This document shows, piece by piece, positions 43,421-55,322 of a DNA stretch of 64,000 bases. Source of the DNA: Mytilinidion resinicola. Taxonomy: Eukaryota > Ascomycota > Dothideomycetes > Mytilinidiales > Mytilinidiaceae. A model generated the notes under the pieces. The model was not told the DNA's origin and did no database searches. It was given only the letters and a program-made list of their open reading frames with translations. Position 1 is the first letter of the stretch. Each line of letters starts with the position of its first letter. The position numbers were made by a program, and so were the translations under genes. Location of the stretch: the NCBI RefSeq assembly GCF_010093595.1, contig NW_022985438.1, positions 1,388,785 to 1,452,784 on the forward strand. Reading direction: 5' to 3'.

Positions 43421-45954
43421 TATGAATGTTTGCTTGACTATGAATGTATGTGAGCGAGCGGTAGCGCTATCAGTGCGAAAGACTGTAGCTAGTTATCGCA
43501 AGATATATACGTCCGGTTCGAAGTCAGTACTTATGGCAGCCATGGCAACAAGGGTTGAAAGGCGCGTGGACACACGTCTCTTTCTCAGACATCTCCTCAT
43601 ATCTGCGCATTTTCCTAAAGGTGCCGCCATTTATGTGTGTTATCATTATGCCTTGGAGCTAAAGGGGGTTAGCTGTTGAAGCAAGGAATGCTTCGTAACG
43701 TGCTCGTAGAACGCGGCCCAAGACATGAAGATATTTTGCATTCCCAAAAGTAAACTGGAAGATCAAGCCCATTCTTCACGTCTAGAAAAGCGACTCAGAA
43801 TAGCCTCGTGACGTAGGTAGCATACGACTGCTGCTCCATGACTATAGGATAGTATTAATGCTCCAATTAGAGTCGCTATTGCGGTAATGAGTATGACTAA
43901 GCGGAGCATACTCGTACGTGGAAAGGAAATATCGGTTGTCGGAATCGCTGCTAGGCATTGTTCAATCAGTTGAAGATGCAATATAGGAGGTGATAGAAAA
44001 GAACGATGGTCGTGCGTTGTGGAGTTGTTTGAGACATATGCACTATCCTGATAGGCGAAGAAGCTGCGGAAAGGGCACAGGAATGCTTTCCCAAGTTCCA
44101 AGGTGTATCTCAAGGTCTAGTGTTGGGTCAGGCGATGGTGACAAGGAACCTTTCAGGTAAGTGCTGAACTCGGAGTGCCTAATGTCTCGGATAGGAGGCA
44201 TTTCGACAGGATTGAAAACGTTCGGAAGCAAGGCTCCGGAAGATGGCCTAATTGCTACTGATCAAGCAAAAGCTGCCAAAAGTATCTCTAGCCTTGACAC
44301 CGTCGCATGAATAAAATGGTCAAGAAGCGAAGACCGTCTGGTCAGTGAGGCAATGAGGAATCAGAATCAGATAGACGAGGAGTTGTAAGAATAGTAGCAA
44401 AAGTAGAGGAGCACGTGAAAAGGCAGCATGTCGTACTGTACGAAGTAGGATCACGTACCTTGATGAATTAGGCCCGCAGTGTCGCACAACGACTTCGTAC
44501 TCCGCACTGATTCCCGACTGCCTCGTGCCAGCTCTCGGGATGCCACCATTTAGGCACGGCACGTACGATCCGGGCGCATCTCCAGGACGTATACCCAGAA
44601 CCAAAGAGGATTCTCACGAGAGTCAAAGGAAGAAATCCAACCTGAATGCGGGGAGGCGTCTGAGCTTATACTCGTGACTCTCGTCTTCCGCAGCCCAATC
44701 AGCACCTCACTAAAAGAAGGTGCTCCCTCATCAGCAACCAGCAAATTCGCAGTTCGCCAATTACCGAGGTTTCCGGGAGTCTTTTTTTGACCACCTGCTT
44801 TGCAATACGCCAAGGGGCAGGGTTATTTTTACAGTGCTGACACGACACCTAAGCATATTCTTAGCGAGTGACGGTGGCACCGAATGGCAGTGCGCCGTCA
44901 CTAATCCTGCCGTGCTGGACAGGCAGGCATCAAGGGAGCGAATTTGTCAAAGAGCCGGGCGGTGCTGGTGTTTTGGGATCTTAATATGGTGGCACTATGC
45001 CCCTGCATGTCGTTGTTTGCGGCCTTGACCTTGCAAGATGTTGGGCCTCGGAAACAAACACTCCCGTGGTGTTTCATGGAGCGCGGTGGTATGGCCGCGT
45101 ATATTGCTGCGGCATCATTTCGCTTGCGAGCACAGTACGGGGGTTTCTGTAGGAGGGCGGGAGTTCAGGCGACCAGCTGCTGAGAAAATGAGGCCTGAAT
45201 GCAATCTGCTGCTGAAAAGACAAACCGTGGAATCAGTTCGCGAAGCTGAACGACGGCGCGCCCTAGTGCCCTCGCGAAGGGACTCTTCCCGTCCTACCCC
45301 TCTCGAGCTGAGCTGCAGTTGGTGTTTGAGGAATTTTTACGCCGTGGCAGCGCGGTGTGGTGTTGGTGTAGGCAAAGTGCAGACTCCACGGCCACCAGCT
45401 AAGCTTTTTCCAACGCCCAGCAGCCACCAGGCAGCCCTGCGATGACCAATCCCAGGTGGCTGCCACTCTGTTTTTAGCAGCACGCGTTTGCCCGCATTGG
45501 GGCCTAAAGCTCACCTCAGCACTCGAGTAGTGCTTACGGCGCCCAATCACTGCGCGTCGCAACCACAAGCTTCGCTGGACTGGGGCGCCAGCGTGTTTAT
45601 TCAGTTAGCGCCCGTCCGGCACCGCCTATTCGCGGTTTGTTTCATCGCTCACCGTGCTGGCGGCGCTGGGTGGAGGGCGATCGGCTGGCATCAGCATCCA
45701 GGGATCGCAGCTGTAGTGCTCAGCCCTCACCTCCACGCTGCTGCGCCGCTACCGCCGGGAACGTGCTGAGCCGTTCTCATTTGCGCTGTATATAATATAC
45801 ACTGAGGAGGCCGCTCTGGCAGAATATCATTCCACTACATCATCAGCATCTCATCAGTCCACTCGTTGTCCTTCGCTACAGACCTCGATATATTCCACCA
45901 TCTCCTTTCGTCTGTATAGCTTTTCTTAGTCTTCACCACAGAACAACCCTCAAA
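43421..45954. other. Gene-poor region
   Basis: About 2.5 kb. The minus frame 43763-44113 has one hydrophobic segment (LRLVILITAIATLIGALIL) but no start or splice context that convinces me. 44900-45780 is GC-rich with no domain on either strand. The right end contains the promoter of the LsdA-like gene. Confidence 0.45.
45789..45798 (+). promoter_or_regulatory. TATA box of the LsdA-like gene
   Basis: TATATAATAT lies about 166 bases upstream of the ATG at 45955. A pyrimidine-rich leader follows (CTCATCAGTCCACTCGTTGT), typical of strongly expressed fungal genes. Confidence 0.55.
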
Positions 45955-47075
45955 ATGCGCTCCGTCTTCTCCATGGCTGCCGTCGCCGGCATGGCCCTCA
46001 CGTCCTTCGTCTCCGCTGCGCCCATCGAGTCGAGAGACTCTCCCGCCTTTCCCCTCTCAGACGGCTTCCCCAATCCTTCCGGAGCCCAGATCTTGCAAAT
46101 CCAACAGCGAGCCGGAGGCACCCTCCCGAACGGCAAAGGCGCGCCCCCGGTCAGCGAGGACGGCCTCATCAGCTTGCGTTTGATCGCCCTGAACGAGCTC
46201 TTCGAGGTCGCCTTCTTCACTGAACTCTATCAAAACCTGACCACCAAGGTCCCCGGATACGACCTCGGCAACGGCCACCAATTCATTCTCGATGCCATAG
46301 AAGCCGTTGTTGCAGTACGTCCTCCTCTTTCTCTCCCCCAGGCTCTTTACTAACACCCTACCAGCAAGAAGAACTCCACGCCCTGAACGCCAACGGCGGC
46401 CTGAAAGCCAACGGCGCCGAGCCCATCCTGCCCTGCAAATACAGCTTCCCCGTCTCCAACTTCAAAGACGCCATCGCGCTCGCCGCCACCTTCACCGACG
46501 TCGTGCTCGGCACGCTGCAAGACGTGCAGTTCAAGTTCGCCGCCTCGGGCGACATCAACAACGTGCGCGGCATCGGCTCCGTCGTTGGCCAGGAAGGCGA
46601 GCAGGAAGGCTTCTACCGCCTGCTCCAGAGCAAGAAGCCCTCGGCGCTCCCCTTCCTGACCACATCCGTCCGCGACTTCGCCTTCACCGCCATCCAGGGC
46701 TTCACTGTGCCCGGTAGCTGCCCGAACATCGACACCATCAAGCTCACCACCTTCCAGCCCCTCACCGTCCTCACGACGCTGTCGGCCCAGTCCACGACGG
46801 CCGAGTTCTCCTTCGACAAGACCAAGGCTGGCACCGACGACTACTCCACGCTTAGCTTGGTGTACATCAACCAGCAGAACGTGCCGATTGTGGAGAAGCT
46901 CACCGTCGTTGGGACCTACGGCAACACCGTCAAAGTGACCGCGTACTTCCCGTACTCCGAATTCGAGCTGAACGGGCTTACCATTGCGGCGATTGCGAAG
47001 GGCAACAGCTTTGCGAATGCGGACGAGGTGGCTAAGGCTGCGATTTTCGGGCCTGGCTTGATTGAGATCAACTAA
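45955..47075 (+). CDS. LsdA-like late sexual development protein (ferritin-like)
   Basis: Two exons, 45955-46314 and 46365-47075 (intron 50 nt), giving 356 residues. Residues 1-21 are a signal peptide (MRSVFSMAAVAGMALTSFVSA). The ferritin-like helices appear as LRLIALNELFEVAFFTELYQ and, across the intron, AVVAQEELHALNANGG with the conserved Glu-Glu-x-x-His. A C..FP motif (PCKYSFPV), TFTDVVLGTLQDV and GQEGEQEGFYR match the LsdA family closely, including a second E..E..F helix. In Aspergillus nidulans lsdA is tied to late sexual development and its salt repression (established knowledge). The protein is secreted or wall-linked and its biochemical activity is unproven. It has a strong TATA promoter and C-ending codon bias, suggesting high expression. 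Confidence 0.9.
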
Positions 47076-47565
47076 GGGGTTGTATTGAGTGATTGGTTGA
47101 TTGTAATTATTGTGGAAGGTTAACATTGCTTGATTTTGGCATAGCATTGGCGTTTTTTTGGGGGGGGGGATTTGGGATTAGGAGATATCCTCCTACTTGT
47201 TGGGGTAGATTAGTATGTAACTTCTAAACACTCGGTGTGCTGTCAACCGATTTTTGCTTTTGTTGATTCTGACGACTTTGTTTTGCGATGCTTGTAGCTT
47301 TTGCCGTGACGTTGAATATAGCTGGTGATCCCATCTTAGTGTAGTGCTTCGAGACGCAATAGGTTGAAGCATATTCGTTCATCTCGTGGACAAAGACTTT
47401 GAAAGTGATTTCCTCGTGCTGCTCATCATTTGTGATCTTTCTCCGATGTCTTGAGACCCCTTTCGATAGCCTTGGCATTTCCAAAAAAGCGAAATATTCT
47501 GCAACCACCAAGAACCCTCCAACCAATGAGAGCGCACGAACATAAATTCAAGTAGAAAAGTGAAA
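47076..47565. other. Intergenic between convergent genes
   Basis: Contains a T then G homopolymer tract near 47154-47169. The minus frame 47224-47526 shows no domain. Confidence 0.5.
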
Positions 47566-48951
47566 TCACCACTCATCAATCATCTCGTTCCCGCTCTCGC
47601 TCTCTACTTCCATGGCCTTCCGCGCCGCCTCTGCGCCAGCTACAGGCAGCATCTCAACCCCCTTCTCTTTCAGATCCTCACCCACCTCTTCGGGATCAAA
47701 CAGCCCCAGTTGGAACAACACAGACGCCTGATCCCAATACACTCGCTCGTGGTGCAACTTTCCTCCTCGTAGACCGACAATGCTGACGATGACAATCTCT
47801 ACTTTCTTGTTTGTAGGTGGTATCCCGGGTAAGATCCATGGCATCTCAGTTGTGTGCTTGAAGGTGATATGGAGCTCATCCACGATGCGGTCGACGCCGA
47901 TAGTGCGGGAGAGGAGGCGCATGAGGAATGAAGGGGGCGTCGAGGGAAGGAAGAAATCGGTGTAGAAACGGCGCAGCTCCTCTTTCCCAATACCACCAGT
48001 CATCGTAGGCGTATAATTAACATACGGCTTCGGCGACGTCGTGAATGTCTCTAGTAGCTTATCCGCGTCCTTGGAGTGGAACTTCGCTGCATACTCCGTC
48101 AGCTTGATCTTCATGATTGAGGTCTGTGTGCAGGAAGGGTGTTGACAAACCCTCCACATTCTCCTCCCACGTCCTCTCCAACTCCACTTCAGCTCCAAAG
48201 CCCCGCCTTACCACACTCAAACTCCTTGCCCAGGCGATTGCATCAGCGACTTTGTCGTACTCCTCCAGATCGTGCTCCGCGAACCCCACATCAACCCCCT
48301 CGACAATAATTAGTCAGAGCCAACGTTTTCCTTAAGAGAGCCATACCTCGTATGTATACGTTGGGTAGTCGATCTTACTCTGCAAGCCTCCAGCCCCAAT
48401 GCCCGGCGTAACGCGCTTCTGCACGGTCCGCCGCTTGCCCTGGATCCCCAGTACCTCCGGCCGGCGACTCACACCCACAGTGCCACCAGCCAAATGTACC
48501 AGCACGCGGAAGGAGGAACTAAAGCGCTGGCGAGGATCCGGGATCGAGGAGGGGTAGTACGCAACCAACGAGCACAGCTTCGACGTCTGAGTTGAGGGCT
48601 CCGCGTAGACCTCCAGACAAACAGTCGCTGCATCGCCGAACGCTACCGCACATCCCCATCAGCTTTGTACAACTAAATACTACAACTGTAGGAACAGGGA
48701 GTAGTACCTACGATCGCATACCGCTCCCCAATACTCATCCCATCGCCCAGGTGGTGCAGCTGGTTCACGTACCCCTTCCCGCCCTTCCCGAACGGCACGT
48801 AGGTTACTTTAAAGCCTTCTTCTTGCCAGGCTTTCAACGTCTTCTGGTCGAACTCAGACACGTCGTCTGTTTCGGCGGTTATGTAGAGGCGGGGCGTTTC
48901 GGGGTTGAAGCTCAGCCAGCCGTTGCTGTTGGCGATGAATTGGAGGGCCAT
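47566..48951 (-). CDS. Dienelactone-hydrolase-like protein fused to a SnoaL-like domain
   Basis: Four exons (minus, 5' to 3'): 48951-48708, 48642-48347, 48298-48151, 48086-47566, giving 402 residues. The intron before the last exon is 64 nt with a CTGAC branch site and is required to join EENVE to AKFHSKDADK. The N-terminal about 230 residues follow the fungal dienelactone-hydrolase-like layout: GFKVTYVPFGKGGKGYVNQL, AIVAFGDAATVCLEVY, VAYYPSSIPDP, FRVLVHLAGGTVGV and DVGFAEHDLEEYDKVADAIA. The classical GxCxGG nucleophile is not evident. The C-terminal about 165 residues read as a SnoaL/NTF2-like fold (YVNYTPTMTGGIGKEELRRF, VDRIVDELHITFKHTTEMPW). No signal peptide; substrate unknown. Confidence 0.76.
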
Positions 48952-49453
48952 AGCGGAAGGTGGGATGGGTCGGCGATGGGGATAGGGCTAGGAGGAGGGT
49001 GTCGGTTTGGAGGCTCCATGGTGGTGCTTGTGTAGAAACTTGCTTGGGATGACGTCGAGGGAGGGCGGAGTGGTGATGTGGGGCATGATCGACCCCTCGG
49101 AGTGTTGGAAGAATTGCCAAGAGCGTGGATATTTGGTCTCTTTTTTGGCCACGTCGTATAACGTGAAGAAAAAAGTAGTTTTTGTAATGATAGCATTGGT
49201 TTCATCAATTGTCGGTAATTATGTTAATTAAGCAATGGTAAAGGTCTGCGAATCAAGGTGTTGAAGCTTGCTAAGTCCACGCTGCTGAGCAACATACACA
49301 AGTTAGGGATTCAATTACACAGGTACTAATGTCATAAGACGTGGAGAGGTCATAGAGAACTCTTTTTGTTCGAACCTTCGTCCAAGAGTAACAACACAAG
49401 TTTTGGAAATGGCTACCAAAGATCACTCTCCCTCCCAAAACCACCACCATCCC
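48952..49453. other. Intergenic
   Basis: Upstream of the hydrolase fusion and downstream of the GH51 gene. No gene is supported. Confidence 0.5.
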
Positions 49454-51876
49454 TCAGACATCAAACTGCACCACAACAATCGACCAAGCCGGGACGTTCC
49501 AACTCCAACTCCTCCCCCTAGTCTGTGTCACGTTCGCAACCTTTGGAACCACCGCCTCCATCTCTTCCTCCGTATTCTCAGCGTTCTCATTCGGATTCCC
49601 AATGACCGTCGCATTAACCCCCCTAATCTCCACATCCAACACCACACTCAGCGGCACCGCCGTATCCCCAGCATTGATAACCTTAAGATACGCCTCCGTC
49701 TCCTCCCCATTGATACTACTCGCCCAAAACAGCGGCCTAAAATCTCCTTTCGTATTCACGACAGGGAGTGTTTGGGCGCCTCGGAAACGTGCGAAGAGCC
49801 ACTGCTGCCAGTAACTCGCACTGAGCAGCGTCTGCGCCAGGTTTGCAGTGAAGGCGATCATATCCGGCACCCAGTTGTACCAGTTCAAGTTCTGTAAGCT
49901 AGGTGCGTAAGAGCTCATGCGGACCGTGTTAGGATTCCGCTCGCCGCCGAGGGCGTACACTCCTTCTGCGATTGCGGATACCAATTGCGGGAGTGGGAGT
50001 CCTGGAGCGGACCAGTTGACAGCGCCGTCGGGCGAGTCGAGCTGCTTGACGCTGTACTCGCCGAGCAGCACGCCGACGTCTGTGTTGTTGGTCGCCTCTT
50101 GCCAGTTATCGTAAAAGTTGAAGTTCTCGAGGAAGTAGTGGGGCTCTTCGTAATGGTGTGTATCCCACATCCCACCCGCGGGGATGGATATATTGTAGTC
50201 TGCGTTCTCATTGTAAGCAGTGCTGATGAGCGTGATGTCCGGGTAAGCGGCTTTGAGGCCATTATAGAGGAAGTAGAAGCGGTGGGGATAGGTGCTGCTA
50301 AACCAATCCTCGTTGCCGATCTCGACGAAGTTGATCTTGAAGGGAGTTGGATGGCCGTGAGAGGCACGAAGGGCACCGTACTTGGTAGTGGTTGGGCCGG
50401 TGCAGTATTCGAGCTCGTCGAGAGCTTCTTGGAGGACTTCGTGCATTCGGGACTCGGGGTAGGAGGCGCCGTCTTCACCCCAGATGTCAAGGGAGAACCC
50501 CGAGTATACGGCTAGAATGGGCTCTATCTCCATGTCTTCGGTCCACTCGAGGTATTCGAGGAGTCCTAGTCCGTCGGTGTTGGCGTAGTTCCAGTTGGCG
50601 ATTGCGCGTCCGGGCCGGTCTTTGAGGGGGCCGATAGTCTTCCACCATTTCCATCGCGTTTGAGGGGAAACTCCTTCTAGGTTGTTACCTAAATAGATCA
50701 GTCAAAGCTAACATTTTACTCGGGAGAACCATACCTCCTGGAAACCTCAAAAACTTAGGCTTTATGTCATAGAACGCTTCAGCGAGATCCTTCCGCAACC
50801 CGTTCGGTCTATTCTTGAATGTCTCTGGGAAGAGACTGATAAGGTCAAAGTAGAACGTCTGCCCAGCTACCTCATATGCATCCATAGTAACAGCAAATGT
50901 GTTATTCGAATTTGGTGTCTTTGCTTCATTGGAGATGGTGGTATTAAGCTGGATATAGTCCAAAGTATCGACCTTCACCGTAGGAAGCTCTGTACTTGCC
51001 CAAATTTCTTCAGTCAAGTTTGATCGTAGCGAGACCGTGAAAGTAGTGCTGTTGCCCTTGTACCGTGGATAATTTGCTAGTACGTAGAAAGATGCCTTGT
51101 ATTCCTGTGGGCTGACGTCCATTCCCCACCACCCTGTTTGTTTAATACAGTCCCAAACAACCCATCGCAAGTGTGGTGCGTACCGTAATTGAAGAATCCG
51201 ACCTCGCCAGTCGCGTTCACAGGTATGTCAACTTGCAAAACAGTTGGGAGCGCATCTGAAAGAGGATGCAGTATGTCCAGGCTCAATCTGACATCTCCAA
51301 TCGGTCCCCATCCTGTTAGCACTGGTCCACCAGCTAGTGCCAAATTCTCAGATGGAAGGATGAGGCTTCCTGAATAGCCTGAAATAGAGCCAGTGTTGAT
51401 GTTCGAGCCTATAACTTTAGTACGTTGGTGTAGAATATGCGGTCTCTTGGACTTACCTTGAAATGCTCGATTGGTGATCAACTCAGCATAGATTCCTCCA
51501 TCGCCCGAATGCTAGAACAGGCAGCATATCAGTCTATGAGCCCGTTGGGATGCGAGATCAGCTTCATACATTGATGTCCTCAAACATGAGCCCGTAGAGA
51601 TATCTGTAGCGAATGAGTAAGTACTCAGTGATCTCGGATTCGAACTCCAACTTACGGCGCAGTCTCATTCCTACTACTATTGTCTTTAGTAGAAATCTTC
51701 AGTTCCACAGCAGTTGAATTCCCAGTGCTCTTGAGGCTTGTAGGGTACAAGCCAGTCTCCCGAAAGACGCCACTTCTTCTGCCATTACTCAACGACGGCG
51801 CAAAAGCCGTTACAGTGGCAATTGCTACTGCGAATGACATCAGCATGATCGCAGGGAGTGATAGACACGGAAGCAT
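49454..51876 (-). CDS. Secreted alpha-L-arabinofuranosidase, family GH51
   Basis: Six exons (minus, 5' to 3'): 51876-51656, 51603-51570, 51511-51457, 51408-51184, 51133-50735, 50688-49454, giving 722 residues. A signal peptide lies at about 1-25 (ends VTAFA). The 34-nt and 55-nt exons are confirmed by family sequence: YLYGLMFEDIN then HSGDGGIYAELITNRAFQG. The (beta/alpha)8 domain has FLRFPGGNNLEG, WKTIGPLKDRPGR, the acid/base in NFVEIGNEDW (Glu about 438) and the nucleophile in LLGEYSV (Glu about 522). A C-terminal beta-sandwich follows. Several N-glycosylation sites are present. It releases terminal L-arabinose from arabinan and arabinoxylan, so it serves plant cell wall breakdown outside the cell. 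All key residues are present. Confidence 0.95.
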
Positions 51877-52559
51877 CTCACTATGTGAGTTTTGCTTCTT
51901 TCTAAATAGACCTTAAAGACACACACGGCGAAATTGATTCGCGACCCCTCATGTCGCGCGAGTATCTCCTAGGATCGTACCGAACTAGGCTGCGGGGACC
52001 TCGATCCCTGATAAGGGTTAGATGCAGGAACGGAAGAGTATATTAAAGATATACTCAAAAGTGCTGGTTACCGAAATGCTATGATCACTAAAGCGAACGC
52101 GACTGTGGGATTGAGCCACCAAGGAGATCACATTCGCAGCGGCGCCGGCGATCTGACTACATGGAGGAGAGACATACATCGGTGGAAAGCATACCGATCC
52201 AGATGTATTCTTCCGTCCATCTAACAGCTCGGGTAGTGGATGCGGGAAATGGAAGTAAACTCGCCTGGGTGTGACCCTCCTACCTCCAGAGCACATCAAG
52301 GATCAACTGCATGGATTGGAATGATTGGACACAAGGCTCGAAATCTGATTGATTAAGTGTTCTTTACCTGGTCTATCGCGACAGCCACTTTGATTATCCT
52401 GACGTTTGCACATGCGGCTATGCACCAAGACGCTCTAACATTACCGTACACCTTCAGCCTGCCGTCATTGTGCTGGACCTAGTCTACCCCATATGCCGTG
52501 ACGCTAAAAGCTCAAAAAAAGGTAACGCCGCCCGATGCTGGATCATGGATACTTAAGTC
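51877..52559. other. Intergenic
   Basis: Promoter side of the GH51 gene and 3' side of the UBX gene. The minus frame 52018-52299 has no domain. Confidence 0.5.
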
Positions 52560-54165
52560 CTAGTCCGAATCTGCAATCTCTCCCTCATCATCATCGTCTT
52601 CAGTCCTTTCTACAATCAAATTCCCACTGCGTCCGATGCGGTCTTTGATGGATCCACCTGCGCTCAGCTCGTATGCCTCGCGTGGCATAGGAGAGACCAG
52701 CTTAAATTTATATTCGTGCTCAAAATCATCCGGCTTGAAGACTTTCTCACTTATTGGCTCTTGTGACTGCAGTATATCGTAGCATTCAACGAATGCATAG
52801 AGTTCCTCAATGGGCTTTTCAGCTGCGAACTTGCGCACAATACGATTTCCTGATGGCATTCGCAAGCTGATGCGCACGACGTCTTTGACATCAGGGCCTG
52901 GCTCATCAGCAATCGAGGTTGCACGCCACTTGCGCCACTGGGCAAGATTCAGAGCCTCTTTTTCTTTTGCTGCCTCGCGGTCTAGCGCCTCTTTCTCTTC
53001 CCGTGCCTTCCGTTCCTCGGCCTCGCGCTTCTGGCGTGCTCGCTCGCGATCTAGCGCCAGTGATCGTTCGTAGGCGCTATTTTGTGACTCTCTTAGGTTC
53101 CTCGAAGCTTGCAACTCCGCGCGTTGAGCTCGAACTCGGTTCAAGGGCTCTGCAACAGCCTGGATACCCTGTTGTAACTTGGCAATGTACTGTCCTGGTG
53201 GAGTCGGTCCAGCTATCCGGATCGCAATGCCCATGGATGTTGACGACACTTGCGGAGTATGTGCAATAAGGCTCGTAAACGGAAATTTGGTGCAGTTCAG
53301 CGCGGCAGAAACTTGAAATGCTTCGGAGTCCTGAACGTTGCCGGCCCAGAGAATGATCTTGTTCTCTGGATCCTTGATGAAATTCACAACATCTGGAGCT
53401 AAGAGAGTCTCTCGGACAAATGAGGTGGTCATATCATGCTCCGGTGACACCAGAACGATCATGAGATACTTCAGTTCCTTCTTCGCCAAGTCGAACGCCT
53501 GGGCGTATCCGTTTTCAAAGAATGGCAACTCATGGCTGCCGTACTCCTCTTCAAACTCCCGGATAAAACGGGCGGCAGTGTCTCTAGTATTCAGTGGCCT
53601 ACGCCCGCTTGTATTTCGCCTAGGTGTCTGCGCGGTTGTTCCTGCGGTGAGCCGGGTCCACGTACGCGGTAGAATCGGGAACAAATATCCAACGAAGCGG
53701 AAATATTTAGACAGCAACGAGTAGACCAAGCTGAAAGGTGTGAACAGTATTGTCAATAGCAGTGGTGCCTGATTTGTGATTTGGCTCTCGGGCTGGGGGA
53801 CTATGCGCGGGGCGGATTCGAAGCGTCTATTACTTGAGGACGACGATCGCGGGGCTGAAGAGAAGCCGTTCAGGAGGGTTTCTTGACGACGAGGGTCTTG
53901 TGGAGGAGGTAAACTCGAGCTTGCTTCGGCAACCGGGTCAGTAGCGGGCTCGCCATCGAAGAATCTCGCGATAGCAATCTGATCTTGGTCAGTCATCTTG
54001 TCGGGACGGCATTCTAGAGGGCACACGCACCTGCACGTTCCACTGACAGCGCTGGAGGAGTGGCACGGCAGCTGCTGGAGCTTGGTCGGTCACAGCTATG
54101 AACTGCTGCAAGGCTAGCTGCTGGTCTTCGGTAAGTTGAGCGATGTCGATGCCGGCGTCGGCCAT
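52560..54165 (-). CDS. UBX-domain protein, FAF2/UBXD8-type (UBA - hairpin - UAS - UBX)
   Basis: Two exons (minus): 54165-54031 and 53978-52560, intron 52 nt, giving 517 residues. Exon 1 codes the UBA-like helix bundle (LTEDQQLALQQFIAV, AVPLLQRCQWNVQ). Residues about 116-146 are a hydrophobic hairpin (APLLLTILFTPFSLVYSLLS and FRFVGYLFPIL), the monotopic ER/lipid-droplet anchor of this family. UAS thioredoxin-like domain: AFDLAKKELKYLMIVLVSPE to GQYIAKLQQGIQ. A charged coiled coil with RERARQKREAEERKAREEKE precedes the UBX domain (VVRISLRMPSGNRIVRKF). Members recruit Cdc48/p97 to ubiquitinated clients in ER-associated degradation. The acidic tail DDDDEGEIADSD is unusual but harmless. Confidence 0.92.
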
Positions 54166-55322
54166 GGTGGTGATCTCGACACAGCTCAGGAACGGGCGTG
54201 GCAGTCGTGTCGGAAAGAGGTGGTGGAGTGAAGAATAGGTAAAGGCGTTCTACGGCGTGCCTGGTGTATTGGAGCTTGCTGCAACCTGTCACTCTTTACA
54301 GATGCCGCCGCCACAAATGCCAAGCGAAACTAACTCCGCAACAGGCTCCGGCGGTGGCAGAAAGAGCAGCGTCTACCGCGGACTGCACGTCTGGAATGGC
54401 ATTTAACGATTTGGGCGGTGAATTGCACACGCCCGTGTATGGTCGCCAGTAGACATTCACGCCGCTGCTGTCCCTCATTGTCCTCGCCCGTTGATAGCTC
54501 CGCTACGACGCCGCTGTCGCCCTCCCAGCTGCATGCTACTCCTGCTTGCTGCTTTGCCGCTTTTGTTACCTTCGCCGCCGATGCTGATGGAGAATAGACA
54601 CCCTTTGTCATCGGAAGTTGGCTTTGCCGCGTGGTGGTACGCGGTCTGTTCGCCGTAATGTACTCACTCCATTCACCCATTGCCCATGATATCCTCCGTT
54701 TCTGCCCTTGGGAAACATAAGTGCCTGTGAATTTGATGCTGATAGCCTCCAGCATCTTGTAAACGCGCAACACGGTGACTCTATCTCGCATCCCTCGACT
54801 TTCGAGCTTCATCCTGGACCCAAGCCTCGACACATCGAACCTACCCTTGACAAAGGTTCTCGTATAGGGCTACTAAGGCTACTACGCGGGCTCTTAAGAG
54901 CTCATTGATGCTCGCTTGAACCACTCTGGCGCGACACCGGGAGATATCAGAGATACTCGATAGGACGTTGCTTCTCTGCATAGGCGCATCCGTGCAATAC
55001 AGAAGACTGGGAAGGCAGCGCACGAACAGGCCTTGAAGAACTGCAGGCGCATACCTCTGGACTAAGCCAGCCTAAGATATCGTCCACGGGTGCATTGCTG
55101 CGGAGCAGCCGCACATGGGTCCAGTGTCTTCAGCTGACAACAGCCACGCCCAGACTTTACTGTCTCGCGCACTCGATCACATTTCACTATTTTTGCTTTC
55201 TGTTCACTATCAGTGTCTCTTCGTGTGCGTCCAAGATACCACGCTCCACCATCCAGCCTCAAGAGAAAACACGGAGAAATTGGGAACCCCACATCTGATT
55301 CAGCGTTGACGGGCATGAATTA
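54166..55322. other. Divergent intergenic region
   Basis: Between the UBX gene and PAN3. The minus frame 54330-54833 has no domain. It probably holds both promoters. Confidence 0.5.

Noticed and set aside
43763..44113. 116-codon minus frame with one membrane-like segment
   Set aside because: Single hydrophobic stretch only; start and neighbouring exon cannot be justified.
47224..47526. 100-codon minus frame downstream of the LsdA-like gene
   Set aside because: No domain, no signal and AT-rich chance composition.
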